From contig USBT01000005.1 of assembly GCA_900553025.1 (NCBI GenBank), forward strand, positions 1 to 57,165: DNA of 57,165 nucleotides, in the 5' to 3' direction. Source of the DNA: an uncultured Eubacteriales bacterium. GTDB taxonomy: Bacteria > Bacillota > Clostridia > Peptostreptococcales > Anaerovoracaceae. The notes below the pieces were generated by a model. The model did not search any database, was not told where the DNA came from, and worked only from the letters and a program-made list of their open reading frames with translations. The first letter of the stretch is position 1; each line of letters begins with the position of its first letter. The position numbers were made by a program, and so were the translations under genes. Positions 49,920 through 57,165 of the stretch are shown piece after piece.

Positions 49920-50754
49920 TGATAAAATTGGAGTGATTAAAACTATTGAAAATATTATTGAATCTCAAGATATCGGAGATGTTATAGGATTTGAAACGAA
50001 TCCTGCTAAGGCTGTTAATGAGATAATAATGAAGAGGCCAGATATTGTACTCGTCGACCTTTTGATGCCGGAAATGGATGGCATAGAGCTTGTCAAGAGG
50101 GTTAGTAATGAAAATAGCGACATTGCTTTCGTTATGTTATCAAAGGTTACTGACAAGGAAATGGTAGCACAGGCTTATGATGCGGGTATTGAATTTTTTA
50201 TCCATAAGCCAGTTAATTTAAGAGAAATAATAGCTGTTCTTCGCAATGTAGCCGAAAAGAAAAAGATAAATTCGATGATGAATGACATTAAGGGTATTTT
50301 CAAGAATGATAATAGAAAAGAGGAACTAGATGGTAAATTCGATGCAAGCGATGACGGTGCGAATGCAATTTCAATGTTTCTTGGAATGCTCGGCATGAAT
50401 GGGGAAAAGGGCACGGCGGATATTTTGGCATTATGTCAATATTTGATTAAGAAGGGCGAAAGCTACAACAAAAAAGCTCTCGAGGAGGTGGCACAATCCA
50501 GAGGTGATACGAGCAAAAATATGGAACAAAGGATGCGCAGAGCAATAAAGAAGGGGCTTTCTAATGTTGCGAGCATAGGGCTTTCAGACTATGGAAATGA
50601 TATATTTCAGTTATATGCTAACTATGTTTTTGATTTTAAAAGTATAAAAGATGAAATGGAGTGCATAGAAGGTAGGAACGAAAACGGCGGACGAGTTGCA
50701 ATACCAAAGTTTGTAGAGGGGTTGCTGATGTATAAAAATTCCTATAATGGATAA
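49900..50754 (+). CDS. Response regulator with YcbB (GlnL-type) output domain
   Basis: A 284-aa protein. Receiver domain at ~1-120: acidic pair Asp7-Asp8, phosphoacceptor Asp53 (IVLVDLLMPEMDG) and the conserved lysine in FFIHKPVN. The C-terminal YcbB-type DNA-binding domain has FLGMLGMNGEKGTADILALCQYL, then SKNMEQRMRRAIKKGLSNVASIGLSDYGNDIF, as in Bacillus GlnL, which controls glutamine use with GlnK. The start at 49900 overlaps the kinase stop, and a longer upstream frame is rejected. Placement after arcC suggests control of the arginine pathway; this is inference. Confidence 0.88.
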   Translation: MRYYIVDDKIGVIKTIENIIESQDIGDVIGFETNPAKAVNEIIMKRPDIVLVDLLMPEMDGIELVKRVSNENSDIAFVMLSKVTDKEMVAQAYDAGIEFFIHKPVNLREIIAVLRNVAEKKKINSMMNDIKGIFKNDNRKEELDGKFDASDDGANAISMFLGMLGMNGEKGTADILALCQYLIKKGESYNKKALEEVAQSRGDTSKNMEQRMRRAIKKGLSNVASIGLSDYGNDIFQLYANYVFDFKSIKDEMECIEGRNENGGRVAIPKFVEGLLMYKNSYNG

Positions 50755-50985
50755 AAAATAAAAATGAATATTTGTGAGTATTATTGAGCTTAAGCGTTAT
50801 CATAATGTAAAGGTTGCTATAAAGATTTTCTCTATGCTTTTTATGCGATTTTTAAAGTAAATTGATTATGCAAAAAATCGACTACATAAGAAGTTCAAAT
50901 TTAAGGAAAATTATTATGTAAAGTGAATACCAAAACTCAATTTATAATTTTCTTAATTTTCTTTTTATGCATAACCTTCTAAAGA

Positions 50986-51026
50986 AAAAGACTCCAATCG
51001 TATAGCCTTGTTGGAGTCTTTTTTGT
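50986..51026 (+). terminator. Terminator after the response regulator
   Basis: AAAAGACTCCAA (50986-50997) pairs with TTGGAGTCTTTT (51011-51022), then TT-G. It lies ~230 bp after the stop; the stretch between is AT-rich with nothing else recognised. Confidence 0.88.
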
Positions 51027-51046
51027 ATGTGTAAAAACCAATGCTG

Positions 51047-51170
51047 TATCAGGGGCTATGATTTTGTGCGTAAAACCCCGCATTTTTATCAGGGGCTATT
51101 ATTTTGTGCGTGTAAAACCCCACATTTTTATCTGTGGCTATGATTTTGTATGTGCAAAGCATATGTTTTG
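51047..51170. repeat. Three imperfect ~41-bp tandem repeats
   Basis: Units start at 51047, 51087 and 51129, each beginning TATC[AT]G[GT]GGCTAT, followed by GATTTTGT-like bases and (in the first two) GTGCG..TAAAACCCC.CATTTT. The third copy is more diverged. Intergenic; no function evident. Confidence 0.75.
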
Positions 51171-51309
51171 TCGGGTAATCTTTTATCTGGTACTGTTATT
51201 CATAAAAAATTTCGTGGTATAATTTACATGTGAAAAGCATTTAAAAATATTTGCAGTGCAAACAATTTCAGGCAAGGGCTAGTGTTGAAGCATATCAAGG
51301 GTCATTTCT

Positions 51310-51390
51310 TGTAATTGAATCGAAAGGGATATCAAATTGAAAAAGGACATTGCCTGTAATTGAATCGAAGGGGATATCAAGTTGAAAAAC
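51310..51390 (+). repeat. 45-bp tandem duplication covering the U32 peptidase start
   Basis: TGTAATTGAATCGAA at 51310 and again at 51355, each followed by an RBS-like AGGGG/AGGGA, GATATCAA and TTGAAAAA. The second TTG (51382) is the gene start. The first TTG (51337) opens an 8-codon peptide, MKKDIACN, ending at TGA 51361-51363. Confidence 0.8.
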
Positions 51391-53847
51391 GAATTTAACA
51401 GAAATAGAAATAAATTACCATATTCAAAGCCAGAGCTTCTCATTCCCGCAGGGGGTATACCACAGCTAATTGCAGCCGTTGAAAACGGCGCCGATGCGGT
51501 TTATCTCGGTGGCAACGCTTTCAATGCTCGTATTAATGCAGATAACTTTGATATAGAAAGCATGGAAAAAGCTGTTGATTTCTGTCATCTGCGAGGTGTT
51601 AAAGTCTATGTAACCTTGAACACATTGATGAGAGATGATCAGCTTGAGCCTGCACTTAACTATGCCAAGAATCTATACAAAATAGGTGTTGATGCCCTGA
51701 TAATTCAGGACCTTGGTTTAGGTCAGCTTATTAGAGAAACAATGCCGGATTTTGAAATGCATCTTTCGACTCAAGGTACTATTTTTGGAGTTGGTGGAGC
51801 AAATACGGCAAAATCACTTGGATATTCAAGGGTTGTACTTGCTCGTGAAATGAGTCTTGAGGAAATAAAGAACGTATGTGAAAAATCTCAAATAGAAACC
51901 GAAGTCTTTGTTCATGGCGCACTCTGCTTTTGTTTCTCAGGTCAATGTCAGCTGAGCAGAACCTTCGGAGGGCGTTCGGGCAACCAAGGTGTATGCGCAC
52001 AGCCTTGCCGACTCCCATACAAGCTTGTGGGGAGAAATGATACAAAAGAGGAAAAAATACCACTTAGCGACAAAAAACCAACGGAATCTCGAACCGACTT
52101 TGAGAAAAAACATCATCTGAGCCCCAAGGATTTATCACTGATCGATCACCTCGATGAGCTGATTAAAATTGGCGTAAATTCACTTAAGGTCGAAGGTCGG
52201 CTTAAGTCTCCCGAATACGTCGCTACGGTTACAAGAATTTACAGAAAATACATTGACGAATTCTGCAAAAATGGCAGCTACAATGTATCCGATGCTGACC
52301 GTAAGGACCTACTTCAGATATTTAACCGTGGAAATTTCACAGATGCATATCTAAGAGGCGAGAGCAACGAGAGCTTGATGGCATCTGAATTCCCTAAAAA
52401 CCAAGGTGTATACATCGGCGAAGTAAAATCTATCAAAAAAATCAAATCCATTTATACCCTCAAAATCTCAGCGGATACAACAAAACATTTGTCAGCTGGG
52501 GATGTGATAGAGGCAAGGTTTCACAACGAGAGCGGCAATTTAGAAACAGAATCGACACTTATAACATATATTGAACATAGGAAGCGAAAGAATAAAAATA
52601 AAGATTACGAAAAATTCACCCATAAACAGCAATCAGCTGTGTATGGGGAAGTTGTCGTTGGAGATTTCTCAAAACCTATTCCAATAGGCGCGAAAATATA
52701 TAGGGTAATAAGCAAAGAACTTTCAGAACGAGCACAAGAATCATATAAAAATTTATCAATGGAAGCTGGAAGGTATGTGCGGACTACAGGCTTGAACATG
52801 AAACTCTATGCAAATTCTGAGAGGATTTTTCTTAAGGGGGATATTGAAGCGGTACCAAATGACAGTATAAAACATCCGATGAAAATAAATCCAGTAACTG
52901 TTAGCAGTGCGATTCAGGGAGAACTTTCACCGAGAGAAAGCTTGGATAAGATAAAGAATAATCTTGGCAAGTTAGGAGGAACGCCGTTTCACCTTTCAAA
53001 ACTTGCAATTGAATCTGAGATTCCAATGGCTATTAAAATTTCAGATATTAATGCTTTGAGGAGAGATCTGGTGGCTGCTCTTGAAAAAGAGATTATTTCT
53101 TCATATAAGAGAAGTGTTCTCATAGAAGATAATTCTCCGGGTATGAGGGTAAATTCTAGTCAGAGTGAAATGGATGGAATTGGTAAGACGAGTGCAACTG
53201 CTAAGGATGTTGCGATTGATATCGAACATGCAACTGGCGCTAAAGATAGTATAGAGGTGTATTTTTATAGCTTGAATGATTTCCTCGCATCCACCGAGCC
53301 ACCGAAAACCTCCAACAAAATCGCAATCCTTCCGGTTGCAGATATTTTGTTGAAGGAGCTTCCAATGCAGGAATTGCAGGATAAAGTTATGGAAAAAGGA
53401 TATCAAGACTGGATTCCGTATATTTCTAATGTATCTCTTGGACGTGAAAATGATATTATCGAGAATAAACTCGCAGAAGCGGTTGAAATTGCTAAGTATC
53501 AAGGGATTTATCTAGGAAATCTTGAGTGGCAAGAGATATTCAGCGCTTCAGGGTGCAAATTATATGGGGACTTCGGATTGAACTGCTATAACTCGAAAAC
53601 GAGGAAGCTTCTTAGAGATATCGGGTTTTTGCATGTAGAGCCAAGTAGCGAAACATATGACGAGAAAAATGGAGCCTATCCACTTATGACAGCAGAGCAT
53701 AAGATAGATGCAGATCTTCTCATAGATCGAAAAAATGTTGGTATGAGGATTATAAATAGGAAATTTAGCGAACAGATGATTTTGACATTAAATGGTATAA
53801 AATGGAATAAGTTCGGAATTTCCAAAAGATTTTTTTATTCTGAGTAG
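51382..53847 (+). CDS. U32-family peptidase / rRNA-modification-type protein
   Basis: An 821-aa protein. N-terminal U32 domain: ELLIPAGGIPQLIAAVENGADAVYLGG (~19-45) and the hallmark EVFVHGALCFCFSGQCQLSRTFGGRSGNQGVCAQPCRLPY (~173-213) with four cysteines of a probable Fe-S site. Then LSPKDLSLIDHLDELIKIGVNSLKVEGRLKSPEYVA, and a C-terminal half of DUF3656-type length. E. coli RlhA, a U32 member, takes part in 23S rRNA hydroxylation, so protease activity should not be assumed. TTG start from RBS aagggg and homology. Confidence 0.87.
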   Translation: MKNEFNRNRNKLPYSKPELLIPAGGIPQLIAAVENGADAVYLGGNAFNARINADNFDIESMEKAVDFCHLRGVKVYVTLNTLMRDDQLEPALNYAKNLYKIGVDALIIQDLGLGQLIRETMPDFEMHLSTQGTIFGVGGANTAKSLGYSRVVLAREMSLEEIKNVCEKSQIETEVFVHGALCFCFSGQCQLSRTFGGRSGNQGVCAQPCRLPYKLVGRNDTKEEKIPLSDKKPTESRTDFEKKHHLSPKDLSLIDHLDELIKIGVNSLKVEGRLKSPEYVATVTRIYRKYIDEFCKNGSYNVSDADRKDLLQIFNRGNFTDAYLRGESNESLMASEFPKNQGVYIGEVKSIKKIKSIYTLKISADTTKHLSAGDVIEARFHNESGNLETESTLITYIEHRKRKNKNKDYEKFTHKQQSAVYGEVVVGDFSKPIPIGAKIYRVISKELSERAQESYKNLSMEAGRYVRTTGLNMKLYANSERIFLKGDIEAVPNDSIKHPMKINPVTVSSAIQGELSPRESLDKIKNNLGKLGGTPFHLSKLAIESEIPMAIKISDINALRRDLVAALEKEIISSYKRSVLIEDNSPGMRVNSSQSEMDGIGKTSATAKDVAIDIEHATGAKDSIEVYFYSLNDFLASTEPPKTSNKIAILPVADILLKELPMQELQDKVMEKGYQDWIPYISNVSLGRENDIIENKLAEAVEIAKYQGIYLGNLEWQEIFSASGCKLYGDFGLNCYNSKTRKLLRDIGFLHVEPSSETYDEKNGAYPLMTAEHKIDADLLIDRKNVGMRIINRKFSEQMILTLNGIKWNKFGISKRFFYSE

Positions 53848-53940
53848 AGCATATTTGTCAAGTATCCTAAATTTGCTATAACCCCATTGATACCAACGTT
53901 ATGTGCAAAAATAAAAACATAATTTTTCTTTGTTTTTCTG

Positions 53941-53969
53941 TTGACAAGTTATTAACACGCATGTTATCT
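53941..53969 (+). promoter_or_regulatory. pflB promoter with internal inverted repeat
   Basis: TTGACA (53941-53946), 17-bp spacer, TTATCT (53964-53969). The spacer holds TAACA-CGCA-TGTTA (53953-53966), a perfect inverted repeat, a likely operator for a redox or anaerobic regulator. Confidence 0.55.
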
Positions 53970-54007
53970 TGTATACACAACAAAAAAGATTTTCAGGGAG
54001 GAAGCAA

Positions 54008-56239
54008 ATGAGAAAGGAATGGGAAGGTTTCAAGACAGGCGATTGGAACGAAAATATTCATGTAGATGATTTCATTAGCCTTAACTATAAGCCATATGAT
54101 GGAGATGAGAGTTTTTTAGCGGGTCCTACAGCAAGAACTGAGGCTGTGAATCAGATAGTTAAGGATAAACTTGTTGAAGAGAGAAAGGCTGGCGGTACTC
54201 TGAAAGTGGACTCAAGCAGAGTAATGAGAATAAATGCATTCGAGCCAGGATATATTGACAAGGATAAGGATATTATTGTAGGTCTTCAGACGGACGAGGT
54301 TTTAAAAAGAGGAATCTGTCCTTTTGGCGGCAAAAGAATGGTAATTCAGCAGATGGAAGAATACAATGCTGAGCTTCCTGAAAATATTAAATATCTTTTT
54401 GATAATATAACAACTCATAACGACGGAGTTTTTAAGGCTTACTCACCTGAGATGAAGCTAGTTAGACACCTAGGATATCTTACAGGACTTCCTGACGCAT
54501 ATGGGCGTGGAAGAATTATAGGTGATTACAGGAGAGCAGCTCTATATGGCATAGATTTTCTGATTGAGGAGAAGAAGAAGGATCACGACAGAATTTCTGC
54601 TAGACTTTATGAGAGTGAAGAGAATCTAAGACTAAGTGAAGAAATTTACAATCAGATTCAGGCTCTTAAAGACATCAAGAAAATGGCAGAGAGCTATGGC
54701 TTCGATATCAGCCAACCGGCAAACGACGTCAAAGAAGCAATTCAGTGGACATATTTTGCATATCTTGCAGGCATCAAGGAAGAAAACGGCGCAGCTATGT
54801 CGATAGGTAGAACAGCTACATTTATTGACGTTTATGCGGAAAGAGACCTTGAGAGAGGAAGATATACAGAAGAAGAAATTCAGGAGATGGTCGACGACTT
54901 TATTTTGAAGCTAAGAGTTGCAAGACACTTAAGAACTTCAGAATATAATGAACTCTTCGGCGGCGATCCAATGTGGATTACTGAGGGACTTGGCGGAATC
55001 GGTAATGACGGACGTCACAGGGTAACCAAGAACACTTACAGAGTTTTGAACACTCTTTACAACCTCGGACCTGCACCAGAGCCAAACCTCACTGTACTTT
55101 GGTCAAAGAATTTGCCTGAGCCATTCAAGAAATTCTGCGCACAGGTTTCAATTGATACGGATTCAATTCAGTACGAAAACGACGATAAGATGAGAAACCA
55201 CTGCGGAGGCGACTATTCAATCGCTTGCTGCGTATCCGCAATCAAGATGGGTGAGCAGATGCAGTTCTTCGGAGCTAGATGTAACCTCGCAAAGACGCTT
55301 CTTCTTGCAATCAATGGTGGTATTGACGAGAGAAGTGGAGAACATGTTGGACCTCAGATGGGACCTATGCCTGATGGACCTCTTGACTTTGACGAAGTTT
55401 GGAGAAGATATAATATCTATCTTGAGTGGATGCTTTCCGTATACTCAAGAACTATGAATGTTATACATTTTATGCATGACAAATATGACTATGAGAGATC
55501 ACAGATGGCGTTTCTGCACTCTGAAATTGGCAGACTTATGGCATTCGGTGTTGCTGGATTCTCAGTAGCAGCAGACTCATTGTCAGCAATTAAGTTCGCA
55601 AAAGTTACACCGATCAAGGACGACAGAGGCATAATTGTTGACTACAAGACAGATGGAGACTTCCCTAAATACGGCACAGATGACGACAGAGTTGATGAGA
55701 TAGCAGTTGCAATTTCTGAAAAAACTATTGGAGAACTCAGAAAATACAAGTATTACAGAAATGCTGTTCCTACACTTTCTGTATTGACGATAACATCGAA
55801 CGTAATGTACGGTAAGAAGACCGGAAACACGCCTGATGGCAGAAGAAGCGGAGAACCTTTCGCACCTGGTGCAAATCCAATGCACAACAGAGACGTAGAA
55901 GGTGCTGTAGCTTCACTCAACTCAGTAGCAAAGATAAACTGGGATACATGTCAGGACGGTATTTCAAACACATTTACAATCACACCTGATTCTCTAGGCA
56001 AGAATGCTGTTCAAAGAAAAGAAACACTGGTTAAACTGCTTTCAGGTTATTTCAATCAGGGAGCACACCACCTCAACGTAAATGTTTTGAACAAAGACAT
56101 TCTAATTGACGCATATGAGAATCCAGATAAATACCCTGGATTGACCATACGTGTATCAGGCTATGCCGTTAGATTCAATGCACTTTCAAAGGCACACCAA
56201 AAAGAAGTTATTGAAAGAACATTCCACCATAGTCTTTAA
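54008..56239 (+). CDS. pflB: Formate C-acetyltransferase (pyruvate formate-lyase) PflB
   Basis: A 743-aa glycyl-radical enzyme: pyruvate + CoA to acetyl-CoA + formate. Adjacent catalytic cysteines in SIACCVSA (~406-407), and the radical glycine in IRVSGYAV (~Gly718), match E. coli Cys418-419 and Gly734 with small offsets. ATG at 54008 has cagggaggaagca just upstream and fits family length; the longer ORF from 53969 overlaps the promoter. The activase pflA follows 25 bp downstream. Oxygen-sensitive, supporting an anaerobe. Confidence 0.96.
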   Translation: MRKEWEGFKTGDWNENIHVDDFISLNYKPYDGDESFLAGPTARTEAVNQIVKDKLVEERKAGGTLKVDSSRVMRINAFEPGYIDKDKDIIVGLQTDEVLKRGICPFGGKRMVIQQMEEYNAELPENIKYLFDNITTHNDGVFKAYSPEMKLVRHLGYLTGLPDAYGRGRIIGDYRRAALYGIDFLIEEKKKDHDRISARLYESEENLRLSEEIYNQIQALKDIKKMAESYGFDISQPANDVKEAIQWTYFAYLAGIKEENGAAMSIGRTATFIDVYAERDLERGRYTEEEIQEMVDDFILKLRVARHLRTSEYNELFGGDPMWITEGLGGIGNDGRHRVTKNTYRVLNTLYNLGPAPEPNLTVLWSKNLPEPFKKFCAQVSIDTDSIQYENDDKMRNHCGGDYSIACCVSAIKMGEQMQFFGARCNLAKTLLLAINGGIDERSGEHVGPQMGPMPDGPLDFDEVWRRYNIYLEWMLSVYSRTMNVIHFMHDKYDYERSQMAFLHSEIGRLMAFGVAGFSVAADSLSAIKFAKVTPIKDDRGIIVDYKTDGDFPKYGTDDDRVDEIAVAISEKTIGELRKYKYYRNAVPTLSVLTITSNVMYGKKTGNTPDGRRSGEPFAPGANPMHNRDVEGAVASLNSVAKINWDTCQDGISNTFTITPDSLGKNAVQRKETLVKLLSGYFNQGAHHLNVNVLNKDILIDAYENPDKYPGLTIRVSGYAVRFNALSKAHQKEVIERTFHHSL

Positions 56240-56264
56240 TAAATTCAAGGAGATTTAAGATAAG

Positions 56265-56978
56265 ATGACAACCGCCAGATTGCATTCAATTGAATCATTT
56301 GGAGCCGTAGATGGACCCGGCATAAGAACTGTGTTTTTTCTGCAGGGCTGCCCAGCTCGATGCGCATATTGCCACAATCCCGATACATGGAATCCGAATG
56401 GAGGACGAGAGATTGAGGTGAGCGAGATAGTGAACAAAGCAAAACGAGGCGTTCCATATTACGGTGACGATGGCGGTGTCACTTTTTCAGGTGGCGAGCC
56501 ACTTCTTCATGGAGAATTTCTTCTTGAGGCAATAAGTGAACTGCACAAAATAGACATCTCCGTTGCAGTCGATACGAGTGGCACGTATTTTGATGACTAC
56601 TCGGACAGCGTGATTGAAGCTGCAGACATGGTTCTTCTCGATGTAAAGCATATCGATGAGCAGATGTTTACAGAGCTTACGGGCAGAGGACAGGGTCCAC
56701 TGTTTGATATCATCGAATCTATCAACAGACATCAGAAACCTATTTGGATAAGACAGGTCATAATACCTGGAATCAACGACACAGAAGAATATATAAAGTC
56801 CTTGAACAATTTTATTCATAGAATAAAATCCGTTAAGAATGTTGAACTTTTACCATATCATACTATGGCTGTCGACAAGTATGCCAAACTGGGTATGACA
56901 TACCGCTTTGCGGACGTTAAGCCCATGGATCGCGACAGGTGCGAGGAACTCGCAGAACTAACGCTTAGGGCTAACTAA
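56265..56978 (+). CDS. pflA: Pyruvate formate-lyase activating enzyme PflA
   Basis: A 237-aa radical-SAM activase that installs the glycyl radical on PflB. The CxxxCxxC cluster is GCPARCAYCHNPDTW (~30-37), preceded by SIESFGAVDGPGIRTVFFLQ; SAM-binding GGVTFSGGEPLLH (~68-80) and DTSGTYFDD follow. Length is normal for PflA (no extra ferredoxin domain). RBS caaggagattta. In an operon with pflB; a terminator lies ~45 bp after the stop. Confidence 0.95.
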   Translation: MTTARLHSIESFGAVDGPGIRTVFFLQGCPARCAYCHNPDTWNPNGGREIEVSEIVNKAKRGVPYYGDDGGVTFSGGEPLLHGEFLLEAISELHKIDISVAVDTSGTYFDDYSDSVIEAADMVLLDVKHIDEQMFTELTGRGQGPLFDIIESINRHQKPIWIRQVIIPGINDTEEYIKSLNNFIHRIKSVKNVELLPYHTMAVDKYAKLGMTYRFADVKPMDRDRCEELAELTLRAN

Positions 56979-57021
56979 GGCTTACACTTTACACACATAT
57001 CAGTTTTAAAATCAATTCATT

Positions 57022-57060
57022 AATCGGTGCTATCCGCTTTACGGGTCGCACCGATTTTCT
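57022..57060 (+). terminator. Terminator after pflA
   Basis: AATCGGTGC (57022-57030) pairs with GCACCGATT (57048-57056), then TTCT. The remaining ~105 bp to the window edge hold nothing I can identify. Confidence 0.8.
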
Positions 57061-57165
57061 CAAGACCTAGTACACTAGACGAGCCCTATCTCATAATATA
57101 AATAAAAAAAGGCTAAGCGGACAAAAAGAGTTGGTTACTAATCCCAATAAACGGGGTAATTTGAT

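Noticed and set aside
51047..51170. CRISPR array
   Set aside because: Units are contiguous imperfect tandem repeats without distinct spacers, and no cas genes are present.
53969..54007. Longer N-terminus for PflB starting at 53969
   Set aside because: It would overlap the -10 element and lacks an RBS; ATG 54008 has a strong RBS and fits the family length.

Overview
The window looks like chromosome of an anaerobic, amino-acid-fermenting Clostridia member (Firmicutes). The evidence is low GC, strong AGGAGG-type ribosome binding sites, AGA-dominated arginine codons, TTG/GTG starts on some genes, and the gene content: B12-dependent lysine fermentation, arginine deiminase pathway, Feo iron uptake and pyruvate formate-lyase. 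A peptide- and amino-acid-using relative of the Eubacteriales Family XIII / Peptostreptococcaceae type is my best guess; the species cannot be named from sequence alone. No tRNA, rRNA, CRISPR or transposase was recognised.

Layout. 1-1648: end of a PadR / DUF1700 / DUF4097 envelope-stress-type operon. 1649-4476: a long non-coding leader with a terminator, then panD, panC and a BASS-family transporter that is probably a pantoate/ketopantoate importer. 4617-24586: the lysine-fermentation island. It holds kal (minus strand); a divergent sigma-54 activator whose sensor domain is a degenerate 3,5-diaminohexanoate dehydrogenase; a membrane protein with Asp-box repeats; kdd1 behind a near-perfect -24/-12 promoter; an oppBCDF-oppA peptide importer; kdd2; and kamA, kamB, kamC, kamD, kamE. 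A 16-bp palindrome, GAACCG-N6-GTTC, occurs near -90 of the predicted kal and kdd2 start points and over the predicted start point of the regulator gene. Kce and the CoA-transferase of the pathway are not in the window.

24587-28545: a nested hairpin element, a flavin-binding NimA-like protein, a GntR/FCD repressor facing a DDAH-like guanidino hydrolase plus an APC permease, and a 58-residue cysteine-rich protein. 28671-31748 (minus strand): a PfkB kinase with a repetitive insertion, an acyltransferase-fold protein lacking the usual catalytic residues, and a threonine aldolase-like enzyme. 31868-35533: feoA-feoA-feoB, a frameshifted FeoB-associated Cys-rich gene and a DtxR/IdeR-type regulator, with CTAAC/GTTAG boxes at the feo promoter. 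35654-41331: Na/Pi cotransporter, MreB-like protein, rRNA methyltransferase, and a MocR-like regulator that has lost its PLP lysine.

41574-44546: a DpnII-type restriction-modification island with CGN arginine codons unlike the neighbours. Two methyltransferases are intact but the endonuclease has lost its middle. 44855-50754: arginine deiminase pathway (arcB/argF, arcA, arcC) followed by a GlnK/GlnL-like two-component system. 51382-56978: U32 peptidase with a duplicated translation-initiation region, then pflB-pflA.

Together the genes describe a peptide scavenger. Opp brings in peptides, lysine goes through KamA/KamDE/Kdd/Kal, and arginine goes through ArcA/ArcB/ArcC to ATP. Pantothenate is finished from imported pantoate, and PflB joins acetyl-CoA and formate metabolism. 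The most novel item is the enzyme-derived sensor fused to the sigma-54 activator, together with its candidate operator and promoters inside its own pathway cluster.
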